From: CAZDCD01 sp964503885 | Lineage (GTDB): Bacteria > Bacteroidota > Bacteroidia > Bacteroidales > UBA10428 | Reading direction: 5' to 3' | Assembly: GCA_964503885.1 (NCBI GenBank) | Contig: CAZDCD010000001.1 | Location: 62,001 to 126,000 of the forward strand | DNA length: 64,000 bases | Shown: one piece after another, positions 9,393 through 19,325 of the stretch | How the letters are laid out: the number at the start of each line of letters is the position of its first letter | Numbering within the stretch: the stretch's first letter is position 1 | Made by a program: the position numbers and the translations under genes | The notes under the pieces: model-generated | Told to the model about the DNA's origin: nothing | Database searches by the model: none | Seen by the model: only the letters and a program-made list of their open reading frames with translations

Positions 9393-10562
9393 TTAATAGT
9401 ACCTGTAGGTACCCTCAATTTCTACAAGAAGTTCGGGCCTGCATATATCAGCTATAAGGTACAGGACATTATTCATTTTCCCGAATCTTGATTTAAAAGC
9501 AGACTTCACTTTTTGCAGGTCGGAGAGTTTCTTTACATATATCCGGAACGCAACCGGTTCAACAACTGAATTTCGGGTAACCGGAATATTATGTTTAATG
9601 ATGTTCGATATGCTGGTCAGTTGTTCAATATTATCAACTGTGATAAGGGTTTGCCGGAAAGCATCATCATTTGCCAGGCTTTGTTGTCCCTTAATGGCTG
9701 CCGTGCCTGAAATATAAACCAGCACAGTCTCATCCTGAGTAATGGCTTTTGCACGTTCAAATTTCGGAGTGCTTTTCTTAAACCGGTCAGTAAGCTTGTT
9801 TTCAGCAAGCACTTCGCCCGAATATTTATGCGCGTCGATCTGATCGGGGTTTTTCACCGGCCAGGCACCGGGCTTATCCGATGCAAGAAAATCAACAATA
9901 ACACCGCCTGTACTCATTCCTATCCCTGTGGCTGCAGGATACCCGTGTACAAAATCAGATTCACTGTAAAATAATGACCTGACATCATTAAATACCTGAT
10001 AACGCTGGCTGCATGAATACATTCCGGTAATGGCTTCGATATAATTCCATTGCCTGAAAATATGTGAAAAATTCATGTTTTCACGATCAAGAATGCCTTT
10101 CATCAGCCTGAAAGATTCCATGCTCTGTTTTTGCAGATCACCACTTCCGGTCTTTAGCTGAAGGCCTCCGGCGATAAGGAATTTATTGCTGTTGTGCTTA
10201 AAAGTACAATACCTGAATCCTTCAAATTGCGTGCATTCAGGAGTGACCTCCCGGGCACAATGATACACCTCCAAGTTAACCTTAGTGCCATCAACAGGTG
10301 CCTGGGCAATTATGCTGTAGGGTGTAGAGTAATTTGCAAAGTGATGGTTTTCGATGGAAGCAGATAGATCAAAATAATCCTCTTTACTCTGAACATCGAT
10401 AAAATACACAATTAACGTGACGTGTCTGTCAAGAATAGACATCGCATGTTCGAGCTGATCATGACAATTACTTAGCTGATCTTCAAAAGCACCTGATTTC
10501 CCTGGACTGAGATGCAAACCGTTGCTTAAAACCCCAATATTTTTTTCCTCGGTATAGATCAT
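9393..10562 (-). CDS. Chorismatase-like protein (FkbO/Hyg5/XanB2 family)
   Basis: The protein has 389 residues and no signal peptide, so it should be cytoplasmic. The fold is expected to be two Rid/YjgF-like halves. Recognisable family stretches are RYQVFNDVRSLFY, then YPAATGIG, and near the C-terminus CRPELLVEIEG, which resembles the region carrying the catalytic glutamate of chorismatases. Known members cut chorismate to 3-hydroxybenzoate, 4-hydroxybenzoate or a dihydrodiol plus pyruvate; which reaction applies here cannot be read from sequence. A good TAnnTTTG promoter lies 75 nt or more upstream, so this gene and the UnbV gene after it may form their own transcript. Finding it inside a SusCD/UnbV locus is unusual. 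A generic Rid protein is the alternative. Confidence 0.7.
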   Translation of the reverse strand: MIYTEEKNIGVLSNGLHLSPGKSGAFEDQLSNCHDQLEHAMSILDRHVTLIVYFIDVQSKEDYFDLSASIENHHFANYSTPYSIIAQAPVDGTKVNLEVYHCAREVTPECTQFEGFRYCTFKHNSNKFLIAGGLQLKTGSGDLQKQSMESFRLMKGILDRENMNFSHIFRQWNYIEAITGMYSCSQRYQVFNDVRSLFYSESDFVHGYPAATGIGMSTGGVIVDFLASDKPGAWPVKNPDQIDAHKYSGEVLAENKLTDRFKKSTPKFERAKAITQDETVLVYISGTAAIKGQQSLANDDAFRQTLITVDNIEQLTSISNIIKHNIPVTRNSVVEPVAFRIYVKKLSDLQKVKSAFKSRFGKMNNVLYLIADICRPELLVEIEGTYRYY

Positions 10563-10643
10563 TCCTTTATCTGAAATTTTTTAGGCCTGACTTGTGATCC
10601 GATAAAAAAATCAGGCTCATTTGCAGGTTTTATTATTATGTCA

Positions 10644-10673
10644 CAAAAATAGCATGATTTGCCAACTTTCAAA
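10644..10673 (-). promoter_or_regulatory. Bacteroidota-type promoter for the chorismatase-like gene
   Basis: On the minus strand TTTG (10673-10670) is followed after 18 nt by TATTTTTG (10651-10644), a full match to the TAnnTTTG -7 element. Predicted transcription start is near 10637, leaving a leader of about 75 nt. Spacing is slightly short of the usual 19-21. Confidence 0.5.
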
Positions 10674-10853
10674 GCATAGTTTAAAGAATTTCACAGGTTT
10701 TCGACGGAATATTGCTATCCTGAATGAATTGGTTGCCGGCTCAACCGTATAAAAACAATTTTATAAGGTATGTTAACCCGATTTCGGTTCCGATCATTAT
10801 CCGAATACAAGGTATCATATGCTCCTGCCGGACAACTTCCAAAGGTATGCTGA

Positions 10854-13800
10854 TTAAGGGTTTTCATTTGTACTAATCAATTTCAATGAGTCATTGTTCA
10901 ATGCAAACAACCAGGCGGACTTTCCCGAGGCCAGGGTTACCTTTTCAATTTCGTTTACCTCGCCTTTGATACAAAGCGAGCTTTCTGAAAATGGAACAGC
11001 TATTAATTCCCCTTTGGGGTTAAACTGCAGGATAAGCCCTATACCCGCATCGTTTCGGGGAGTCTCCACCTCGGAGTTATATAAATTACCGGCAATAATA
11101 AGTGCTGACCGCTGCCTAAAGGTTGTTTCTACAATAGCATTAATGGAAGATAATTGAGCACGATTGGGAAGCATGTGCATCTCGTATTTCTTTCTTCCTT
11201 TATTTTCAATCCAATAATTTGCAAACGTATTTGCCGTATAGTGTAACGATACTTCAAGCATTTGCTCTCCGTATATTTCCTCCAGGGTAGCTTGGGCAAA
11301 TTGCTCATAGCTTTCGTATCTAAGTTTCAAACCGGGGATTTGCCTGCTGGAAGCATCAAATCCTCTTAACGGGTAATTCTTCCCGTTTTCACTGTAACTA
11401 AGCACAATATCCTGTTTTCCATCAACATCAAAATCATTAGAGTAGATCTTAGCCGGGTTTTCTTTGCTTGTTTTATACTTATAATTCATGCCCAGGTTAC
11501 CGGCGACAAAATCGGTATCACCGTCCTTATCCAAATCAACTGCCCGAATACAATGCCACCATCCTGCAGTATTTTCAAATCCCATTTTTTCAGTACTATT
11601 GATGAAGGTACCGGATGCATTTTCAAAAAAGCAGATATTCATCCATTCCCCCACAATAATAATGTCCAAATCACCATCGCTATCGAAGTCGTTCCAAACT
11701 GCATCTGTAACTAGACCCAAATCTGCAAATCCGGGAGCTATTGACCCCGTTACATCCTCAAATTTCAGATCTTTGCCGCTTTTACCATTGTTCCTTAAAA
11801 GATAACTTTGTGCAGGCTTTGGGTAGTCTCCGGGTACAATTCTGCCGCCAAGGAACAGATCGGGATCACCGTCCGCATCAAAATCAGCAGCTTTCACACA
11901 TTTTCCGCTATGATGTATTTTTTCCGGTATGCTGTGTCCGCTTTTAAAAAATCCGCTATCCGAATTCAGGTAAAGCCGGTCACTATAATAATCGCACTTT
12001 TCCCTTTTATCATTACCTCCGCTTACTACATATAAATCAAGCCTTCCGTCATTATCTGCATCAAACAACAACGCACCCGTATCTTCAAACAGCGAATCAC
12101 CGATCCATGGACCCGGCACTTCCACAAATGTGCTTTTTGAAGTTTGCAGATACATTGCTCCGGATGAATTGGCAGCGTTCCCGACAAAAAAATCATCGAA
12201 CCCATCACCGTTGACATCACCCACCGACAAACCAGGTCCCATCCGGGAGTTTTTATGAGGGAGCATCGGCTCAAAAAGATAATCGTCAAAGTTATCTTCC
12301 TTATGAACAAAGGTTATTCCGGATACCTTTGTGATATCAATAAATGCTGCTTTTGCCTCCTTTATTACTTTGTGCACATAAGCGGCATCGTTATACTTTA
12401 ATTCCAATGTCTGGTCAGCAGCAATATCTTTTAAAACCTGCTGCTTCCCGTCCGGCCATGTAATTGTTATGTCATCGATACTGGTATGCCGGCCCAGTCC
12501 AAAATGGAAAACCGGAGGAACACTCGACTGGTAACCCCTGGTGAGTGTTAATTCCTGTTTTTGCAATACATCACCGGTTTTAAGGGTTACGATACTTCCC
12601 AGTCCGAATGCATTTTTACACGGCCCGATGGGTTTGATTTTCAGGTAGTGATTTTCTTTTTTTGCTGCTCTATTTTCATAAATACAGGAGACCTTATTCA
12701 CGTTACTGATCACGATATCGAGATCGCCGTCGTTATCAAAGTCCCCAAAAGACATTCCATTTGTTAACGTTGGTTCATCAAATCCCCAGCTTTCTGTTTT
12801 ATTCGTAAATGTCAGATCTCCGTTATTTTTAAAAACATAGTTCTTAATCGGTGTGCTTGGGAAAAGTTCCGGCCTGTATTCTTTTACCTGCCTGAAATAA
12901 ATATTGCTTCTCGAATCACTCAGAATATCCCGGTTGTTTATGTCTTTTAAAACACCGTTTGCAACAAATAAATCCTTATTGCCGTCATTATCCAGGTCTA
13001 AAAATATTCCTCCCCAGCTCCAATCGGTATAGGCAACACCTGAAAAAAGTGAGATATTGCTGAAGACAGGGATTTTCCCGTTTATTCCATTGTTCAGCTG
13101 CAGAGAGTTCTGCATGTATTGATAGTGAAATCCAAGATCAAGGCTCAGATTAAATGTTGCCCTGCTCATCGGCATTACATTAACGGTTCTCCGAAAGTGG
13201 TCCTCGGGAGTCATATCGATCTGAAACAGATCAATCAGGCCATCGTTGTTGAAATCTGCAGCATCGAAACCCATACCAAAGATCGATGTCTGAAATGTCG
13301 CCTCCCTCAACACATCAGTGAAGGTACCATCGCCATTGTTGAGATAAAAATAATCAGGCACATTAAAATCGTTGGAGATATACAAATCTTTCCAGCCGTC
13401 GTTGTTATAGTCCATAGCCACAATTCCGATTGACATGCCAAAATTTCGAACTCCCGCTGTGTCTGTTACATCAGTAAAAGTACCGTCTCCGTTATTTTTA
13501 TAAAGATGTCCCGATTCTTCAGGATTATTTTCGACCATTTTGTTATGGTAAAAGACTGCCCCCATGCTTACCAGTACAATAGGGTAATTGGCCACAAACA
13601 GATCAAGGAGGCCGTCGTTGTTGTAATCAAAAAATGTAGCCTGGATTGAGGAACTCTTATCGTTAATTTTGTAATTTTCAGCACTTTCTGTAAATGTATT
13701 GTCACAATTGTTTATAAAGAGCAAATTATCAGATGGTTGGTATTTAGCTGAAACACAAACGTATATATCAAGCCACCCGTCATGATTCACATCGGCCATT

Positions 13801-14141
13801 GTTGAACCGGTAAACCACTGATTATTTCCTTCAATGCCCGCTTTCTCAGAGATATCTTCGAATTTCATGTCTCCTTTGTTGAGGTAAAGTCTGTTAGATA
13901 CCAGGTTTCCGGTGAAAAAGATATCGGGCAGGTCGTCATTATTGATATCACCCACAGAAACACCACCACCCATGTACATATAGGGAAAAACTGTGTAATT
14001 CAGGGTATCATTCTCTACCAGTTCGTTAAGAAACTCAATTCCTGACTTCGAAGGGGAAATCTTTTTAAACGATTCCTTCGTAAGTCTGGTGCAGGAAAAA
14101 AAAAGCTGACCAACTACTATTATCCAGATAAAAACCCTCAT
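10854..14141 (-). CDS. Large FG-GAP/ASPIC-UnbV lipoprotein (copy 2)
   Basis: The protein has 1095 residues with a lipobox near the N-terminus (QLFFSC). A first block of FG-GAP repeats (~55-490) carries many calcium loops (DINNDDLPDIF, DYNNDGLLDLF, DFDNDGDLDIV). An ASPIC/UnbV-like stretch follows (~500-590; GYQSSVPPVFHFGLG, ITWPDGKQQVL). A second FG-GAP block (~620-930; DADNDGRLDLY, DKDGDTDFV) leads into a C-terminal region with YENFAQATLEEIYG-like sequence shared with copy 1. The two copies share architecture and many words, so they are paralogues. Proteins of this size and layout commonly sit beside SusCD pairs in Bacteroidota. The function is unknown, and binding or processing of a surface ligand is only a guess. 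Confidence 0.88.
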   Translation of the reverse strand: MRVFIWIIVVGQLFFSCTRLTKESFKKISPSKSGIEFLNELVENDTLNYTVFPYMYMGGGVSVGDINNDDLPDIFFTGNLVSNRLYLNKGDMKFEDISEKAGIEGNNQWFTGSTMADVNHDGWLDIYVCVSAKYQPSDNLLFINNCDNTFTESAENYKINDKSSSIQATFFDYNNDGLLDLFVANYPIVLVSMGAVFYHNKMVENNPEESGHLYKNNGDGTFTDVTDTAGVRNFGMSIGIVAMDYNNDGWKDLYISNDFNVPDYFYLNNGDGTFTDVLREATFQTSIFGMGFDAADFNNDGLIDLFQIDMTPEDHFRRTVNVMPMSRATFNLSLDLGFHYQYMQNSLQLNNGINGKIPVFSNISLFSGVAYTDWSWGGIFLDLDNDGNKDLFVANGVLKDINNRDILSDSRSNIYFRQVKEYRPELFPSTPIKNYVFKNNGDLTFTNKTESWGFDEPTLTNGMSFGDFDNDGDLDIVISNVNKVSCIYENRAAKKENHYLKIKPIGPCKNAFGLGSIVTLKTGDVLQKQELTLTRGYQSSVPPVFHFGLGRHTSIDDITITWPDGKQQVLKDIAADQTLELKYNDAAYVHKVIKEAKAAFIDITKVSGITFVHKEDNFDDYLFEPMLPHKNSRMGPGLSVGDVNGDGFDDFFVGNAANSSGAMYLQTSKSTFVEVPGPWIGDSLFEDTGALLFDADNDGRLDLYVVSGGNDKREKCDYYSDRLYLNSDSGFFKSGHSIPEKIHHSGKCVKAADFDADGDPDLFLGGRIVPGDYPKPAQSYLLRNNGKSGKDLKFEDVTGSIAPGFADLGLVTDAVWNDFDSDGDLDIIIVGEWMNICFFENASGTFINSTEKMGFENTAGWWHCIRAVDLDKDGDTDFVAGNLGMNYKYKTSKENPAKIYSNDFDVDGKQDIVLSYSENGKNYPLRGFDASSRQIPGLKLRYESYEQFAQATLEEIYGEQMLEVSLHYTANTFANYWIENKGRKKYEMHMLPNRAQLSSINAIVETTFRQRSALIIAGNLYNSEVETPRNDAGIGLILQFNPKGELIAVPFSESSLCIKGEVNEIEKVTLASGKSAWLFALNNDSLKLISTNENP

Positions 14142-14198
14142 AATTACCAGTGAATTGTTACTATCGCCGAATTTATTGTAAAAAATCTTAATAAAAAA

Positions 14199-15761
14199 TC
14201 AATAGCCCGGATTCTGATCGGCTTCTGTCAACGCTGTATTCATATTAATTTCAATCTGCGGGATAGGCCATAAATAGTGTATTTCCGGGTCGAACTCCGA
14301 GTACAAGCGAATAAGTTCGGGCGCCGAAGGAAGCGCCTCATCGATCATGAATGCCGCAAGGCGTCTCCATCTGACAAGATCATTGAAGCGAATCTGCTCA
14401 CCACATAGTTCGACTTTACGTTCGTGTTCGACAGCCTTTCTGATATCCGCCTGGTTAAGGCACGGATATTCAGCTGTAGGATACTCCGGCATCTGAACAT
14501 CTGCTCTTCTTCTCACCTGGTTCAGGTAAGCGATTGCCTCATTAATGTTTCCAAGTTCGTTTTCCGTTTCTGCCAGCATCAGGATAACGTCTGCCAGTCT
14601 TATTACCTTCATATTGATGCCTGAATACGTATACTCACTTTCCTGCTTGTAGTAGTTCTGGTATTTTCGCCAGCCAGCTCTTTGCTCACAGCAAATTTCC
14701 TTTATGGTATCGTTGCCGTTATTGTACAAATCTCCTGTTGAGTAGAAGCAATACCTGTACCTCGGATCTCCCGGTTCAAATTCATCCAACAGATCATCTG
14801 ACGGGTAAACATTATACCAATCCATCAATCCGTATTCCCTTCCCCTGAACGTGCACTCATTATACCCGATTCCTTCAGCGTCGGAAGACCACATATCATC
14901 ATGATTTAACGCTGCATTAAATTCGACTTCAAAAATGGATTCCGGACCATGTTCTGTTTCTTCCTCAAAATTATTCAGGTATCTGCTTTCCAGTGAATAA
15001 GCCGGGCTATTGTATACTTCTAGCAATGCTTCTTTTGCAGCTTCGTAATCGGCCTGAGCGCCTGATGCATTTGCCTGGAACAAATGTGCTTTCCCCAATA
15101 AAGCCCATGCTGCCCCTGAAGTCGCTCTTCCTTTATCTTCGTCAATTCGTGATAAACACTTTTCGGCTGCATAGGTCAGATCGGCTTCTATTTGTTCCCA
15201 TACCTTTGAAACACTGCTTTTAGGAATACCTGTCTCATTGACTGGAAGCCTGGTGATAAGCGGGATATCGCCAAAACGTGTCACAAGCAGAAAATAGTAA
15301 AGTGCTCTTAAATACCTGGCTTCACCAATAAATTTATCCTTTCTAACAGGAGATAACCGTGCATCAGGAATACGATTTATAGCATCGATATTATCCGTAA
15401 CAAAATTTGCCTTATTTATGCCCAGATAGCAACTTTTCCAATAGCTTTCAATGGCAATATGAGTTGTATTAAAAGTAAAATACGTATATTGCAGCTTATC
15501 CAACTCTGCACAGCAATTCATATATTGCTCATGCGACATATTATCCATGGCATAATATATGGTACGCTGGAAAAGACCCTGCGATTGCAGGTTTATGTAT
15601 ACTGCATTAACCGCCTGCTGAACCTGGGTCTCATCTCTAAAGAAAGTTTCAGGCGTAAGTTCGTTCGGATTTATCAATTGCAGTTTATCTGCGTTGCATG
15701 CATTTATAAATAACATTCCCAACACTGAGGCAACAAAATAAAAAATGTTTGGTGTTTTCAT
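14199..15761 (-). CDS. SusD/RagB-family surface lipoprotein, copy 2 without its own SusC
   Basis: The protein has 520 residues from ATG 15761. An upstream ATG at 15791 would add ten residues in front of the signal peptide and is less likely. The lipobox is FINAC, followed by NADKLQLINPNELTPETFF. SusD landmarks are RALYYFLLVTRFGDIPL and HERKVELCGEQIRFNDLVRW, with a C-terminal WPIPQIEINMN...DQNPGY. SusD proteins cap a SusC barrel and capture ligand at the cell surface. It is clearly a paralogue of the SusD at 19326-20897, and no second SusC accompanies it. A TAAATTTG sequence lies in the 95-nt gap upstream but no -33 element was found. Confidence 0.92.
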   Translation of the reverse strand: MKTPNIFYFVASVLGMLFINACNADKLQLINPNELTPETFFRDETQVQQAVNAVYINLQSQGLFQRTIYYAMDNMSHEQYMNCCAELDKLQYTYFTFNTTHIAIESYWKSCYLGINKANFVTDNIDAINRIPDARLSPVRKDKFIGEARYLRALYYFLLVTRFGDIPLITRLPVNETGIPKSSVSKVWEQIEADLTYAAEKCLSRIDEDKGRATSGAAWALLGKAHLFQANASGAQADYEAAKEALLEVYNSPAYSLESRYLNNFEEETEHGPESIFEVEFNAALNHDDMWSSDAEGIGYNECTFRGREYGLMDWYNVYPSDDLLDEFEPGDPRYRYCFYSTGDLYNNGNDTIKEICCEQRAGWRKYQNYYKQESEYTYSGINMKVIRLADVILMLAETENELGNINEAIAYLNQVRRRADVQMPEYPTAEYPCLNQADIRKAVEHERKVELCGEQIRFNDLVRWRRLAAFMIDEALPSAPELIRLYSEFDPEIHYLWPIPQIEINMNTALTEADQNPGY

Positions 15762-15856
15762 TTTTAGGATATAAAAATTAGAAAGAACCATAAATAACCT
15801 GAAGGTTAATTAGTATCAAATTTACCCTGGTAACGATTGTCAGCATTAGATTTTGC

Positions 15857-18800
15857 TTAATTGGTTTCAAAAACCTGAACTCTGGCATTATTATTTCCAA
15901 CCAAAATGAATTTCGATCCTTCGGCATTGCGGAGGTGAATTACTGATAAGGCTTTTACATCCTCAGGTGCAAAAAACCCTGTCTCCCGGGCAGGCATTGC
16001 CTCAAAATCACCTTTCCCATTGCCTTGCAGAAATACCCCAACGCCTCCGTCATTTCTGGGCGTTACAATTTCTACATCAAACAGGTTTCCGGCGACCAAA
16101 ATATCAGGATTCCCGTCGTTGTTAAAATCTTCTATAATAATACCATTGATTGATGATAGCTGGGCCTCATTAGGTAGTTTATGCATAGTGAATTCCCCGT
16201 TTCCGGTATTTTCAAAATAACAACTTGCGAACGTCTCGGACTGAAGATGAAGCGACTTACGCAGCATTTTTCCGGAGTACACCTCGCTAACCGTGGCCTC
16301 AGCAAAGCTTTTATATGTGGGGAACTTTACTCTCAGTGCAGGATTCTGTTCGACAAAACAATCCCTGCCCCTCAAAGGAAATTGTTTCCCATACTGAAAA
16401 TAACTCAGTACGATATCCATGCTGCCGTTTTTGTCGAAATCATGGGCGTAAACATCAAATGTATGATTCCCATCAGCCCGATACCTGAAATTGAGACCAA
16501 GATTCCCTGCCACCATGTCGATATCCCCGTCCCTGTCGATATCTGCTCCGGCAAGGCTGAACCACCACCCTTTTGTGCCTTCCAGAATGTTTTGTTCAAA
16601 CTTCCCCTTGTTATTTCTGAACCAGATAACAGGCATCCACTCACCTGCTATCACCAGATCAGTCCAATGATCGTTGTTAATATCCGCCGCTATCGCTGCG
16701 GTTATCATCCCTGCATTAACCAGTTCAGGGGCTATGAGGGATGTAACCTCTTTAAAGCTCACCTTTCCCTTACCTGAATTATTCTCAAGGATATAGCTGT
16801 GTGCAGGTAACGGGTATTCACGCGGTACCTGTCTTCCCCCGATAAACAAATCAAGGTCGCCATCATTATCAAGATCGAAAGGAACCACACACGATCCGCT
16901 CGCAAAAATATCGGGCAATGCCTCATCGTTCTTTATGAAATTTCCAATGCCGTCGTTAATATAAAGCCTGTCTTTATAGTTTTTCGAGTTTACAGGAAAT
17001 TCGTTTCCTCCGCTAACGACATAAAGATCAAGATCCCCGTCGTTATCTGCATCAAAGAATGCCGACCCCTGATCCTCACAAATCCTGTCCCTGTCCCAGG
17101 GAACTTCCCTGGTTTCAAAAGATCCGTCAGTATTTTGGATGAATAACATACCGTTACTTTGTGAAGCGTTGCCTATAAAAAAATCATCCTGATTATCATT
17201 GTTTACGTCGCCGACAGAAATTTTCGGACCCAGCCGTGACATTTTATGGGGCAAAAGTACCTGATACCGGTAATCATCAAAAGCATTTTCCCGGTGAACA
17301 AAACTGAATCCGACGCTATCGGTAATTTCCCTGAACATTTTTTTATGAAACACTTGACTTTTGACTGGAGGTAATGCATCAGAATAATGCAACGTGATCT
17401 TCTGATTGGCATTCACATTTTTCAGTACCTGGATATTTCCGTCGCCCCATAACACATAGAGCGAATCAATGATCCTGCATCCGCCAAGGCCAAAATACAA
17501 CAGGGGTTCCATTGAAGATTCATAACCCCTCGACAGGGTAAGCTCTGACATTTGCATTTTCCCGTTATGCCAGATAAACACTTCAGATCCGATCCCCATT
17601 TTATTTTTCTCAGAACCTTCAAATCCGACCTTCAGGTAATTTCCGTACTGTTTCTCAGTTGCGAGGTTTTTGTAAATAAAGGCTTCCTCGTCGATATTGT
17701 TTACAATGAGCTCAAGATCACCGTCATTATCAAGGTCGGCATACGCAACACCATTAGAATAGCTGGTTTCTTTGATTCCCCATTTTTTATTGTACTTTGA
17801 AAAGGTCAGATCGCCATTATTCCTGAATATATAATTTGTAAGCGGTTTATAGGGCATGTTTTTCACCTGCGCCAACATTTCTGTCCTTTCCAGTCCTTTG
17901 TCAAAATACCGCGATTCAACCATTTTATTGAAATAATCAATGTTGTTGATATCCCTGCGTGATCCGTTGGTAACATAAAGGTCTTTCCATCCGTCGAGGT
18001 CAAAGTCTGCAAACAGAGCTGCCCAGCTCCAGTCGGTGGATGTGACTCCGGCTATCCAGGCCGCATTCGTGAAATAGGGCAATCCATTCTTTACAGTACC
18101 CCTGTTCAAAAATAACGTACTGTACCGGTATTGATGGTGTAATCCTTCCTTTACCATATCTTCAAAATCCTCGCGATCCATGCTTGTCATATTTTCTTTC
18201 GCCCTCTTGTTGTCCTCAGGTGCCATATCAATCTGCATGATATCTGGTAACCCGTCGTTGTTATAATCGGCAATATCGGCACCCATACCATAGAAGGAGG
18301 TTTGCCCGGTAATTTCGGAGGTCCGGTTGGTAAATGTACCGTCGCCGTTATTCAGGTAAAAGAAATCAGGGCTCGTAAAATCGTTGGAAACATAAATATC
18401 TTTAAAACCGTCACCGTTCAGGTCACTGATGGTCGCACTTAATGATAATCCGAAAGACAATAAGCCTGATTCAAGGGTAACATCAGCAAATGTACCATCA
18501 CCATTGTTCCGGTAAAGATGATCAGAATCTCTCAGCTTTGCACTTCTCATCATCTGCTTATAAAAAAAAGGCGGAGATTTAAACTGCGTAATGGGATAAT
18601 TTGCCACATACAGGTCCAGGTCCCCGTCGTTATCGTAATCAAAAAAAGTACTTTGGGTGCTAAGCCCGGGATCATTGATCCCATATTTAGCGGCTTCTTC
18701 GGTAAATACCGGAATGCCATCAGGATTGGTCCCCTGGTTTACGAACAACAGATTTTCGTGGGTTCCTTTTAATCCTGAAACGCTGATATAGATATCAACC

Positions 18801-19213
18801 AGACCATCATTATTGATGTCGCATACAGTTGATCCCAGCATCCACCGGCCATCGCCACCCGCTCCCGAGGTTTTGGTAGCATCTTCGAATCTGAGATTAC
18901 CCCGGTTAATATAAAGCCGGTTGCTTTCCATATTTCCGGTAAAATAAATATCGGTCAGGCCGTCGTTATTAAAATCAGCGGCAGAGACGCCCCCACCCAT
19001 ATAGAGATAGGAATACAGAAAATAGTTAAAGGTATCGGATTCGGTAAGTGTATTTTCAAAGGTTATGTTTGTTCTTTCCGAATACAACCGGTGAAAGAGT
19101 GAATTGTCCCGGTTTTTCTTTTCAGAATCACAGCAATCGAAAATAAGCAGTGCAACCAAAACAGTTAAAAAAACCATCATTTTTAAACTTTGAAATGCAT
19201 AGAAAAATCTCAT
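15857..19213 (-). CDS. Large FG-GAP/ASPIC-UnbV lipoprotein (copy 1)
   Basis: The protein has 1118 residues. A hydrophobic signal ends in a cysteine-rich lipobox region (LLIFDCC). Block 1 of FG-GAP repeats lies at ~70-500 (DFNNDGLTDIY, DYDNDGDLDLY, DLNGDGFKDIY). An ASPIC/UnbV-like stretch follows at ~520-615 (LTLSRGYESSMEPLLYFGLG). Block 2 lies at ~650-1090 (DADNDGDLDLY, DIDRDGDIDMV, DFNNDGNPDIL). MGGGVSAADFNNDGLTDIYF near the start matches MGGGVSVGDINNDDLPDIFF in copy 2. It lies directly after the susCD terminator and before the second susD, so it is the first half of the duplicated susD-UnbV module. Its role is unknown, and calcium-dependent ligand handling at the surface is inferred. Confidence 0.88.
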   Translation of the reverse strand: MRFFYAFQSLKMMVFLTVLVALLIFDCCDSEKKNRDNSLFHRLYSERTNITFENTLTESDTFNYFLYSYLYMGGGVSAADFNNDGLTDIYFTGNMESNRLYINRGNLRFEDATKTSGAGGDGRWMLGSTVCDINNDGLVDIYISVSGLKGTHENLLFVNQGTNPDGIPVFTEEAAKYGINDPGLSTQSTFFDYDNDGDLDLYVANYPITQFKSPPFFYKQMMRSAKLRDSDHLYRNNGDGTFADVTLESGLLSFGLSLSATISDLNGDGFKDIYVSNDFTSPDFFYLNNGDGTFTNRTSEITGQTSFYGMGADIADYNNDGLPDIMQIDMAPEDNKRAKENMTSMDREDFEDMVKEGLHHQYRYSTLFLNRGTVKNGLPYFTNAAWIAGVTSTDWSWAALFADFDLDGWKDLYVTNGSRRDINNIDYFNKMVESRYFDKGLERTEMLAQVKNMPYKPLTNYIFRNNGDLTFSKYNKKWGIKETSYSNGVAYADLDNDGDLELIVNNIDEEAFIYKNLATEKQYGNYLKVGFEGSEKNKMGIGSEVFIWHNGKMQMSELTLSRGYESSMEPLLYFGLGGCRIIDSLYVLWGDGNIQVLKNVNANQKITLHYSDALPPVKSQVFHKKMFREITDSVGFSFVHRENAFDDYRYQVLLPHKMSRLGPKISVGDVNNDNQDDFFIGNASQSNGMLFIQNTDGSFETREVPWDRDRICEDQGSAFFDADNDGDLDLYVVSGGNEFPVNSKNYKDRLYINDGIGNFIKNDEALPDIFASGSCVVPFDLDNDGDLDLFIGGRQVPREYPLPAHSYILENNSGKGKVSFKEVTSLIAPELVNAGMITAAIAADINNDHWTDLVIAGEWMPVIWFRNNKGKFEQNILEGTKGWWFSLAGADIDRDGDIDMVAGNLGLNFRYRADGNHTFDVYAHDFDKNGSMDIVLSYFQYGKQFPLRGRDCFVEQNPALRVKFPTYKSFAEATVSEVYSGKMLRKSLHLQSETFASCYFENTGNGEFTMHKLPNEAQLSSINGIIIEDFNNDGNPDILVAGNLFDVEIVTPRNDGGVGVFLQGNGKGDFEAMPARETGFFAPEDVKALSVIHLRNAEGSKFILVGNNNARVQVFETN

Positions 19214-19277
19214 AGTAAGATTAAGAAATGAAGGCCGAATATATTGTAAATAGTTAATAAATCAGAATTACGGATAA

Positions 19278-19309
19278 AAAAAATGGCCCTGAAAACAGGA
19301 CCATTTTTT
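19278..19309 (-). terminator. Rho-independent terminator after susD
   Basis: A 14-bp stem with one C/A mismatch and an AAAA loop, followed on the minus strand by a run of eight U. It lies 16 nt after the susD stop and would cut most transcripts before the UnbV gene, giving more SusCD than downstream products. Confidence 0.8.
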
Positions 19310-19325
19310 ATAGTGTACATAAATC

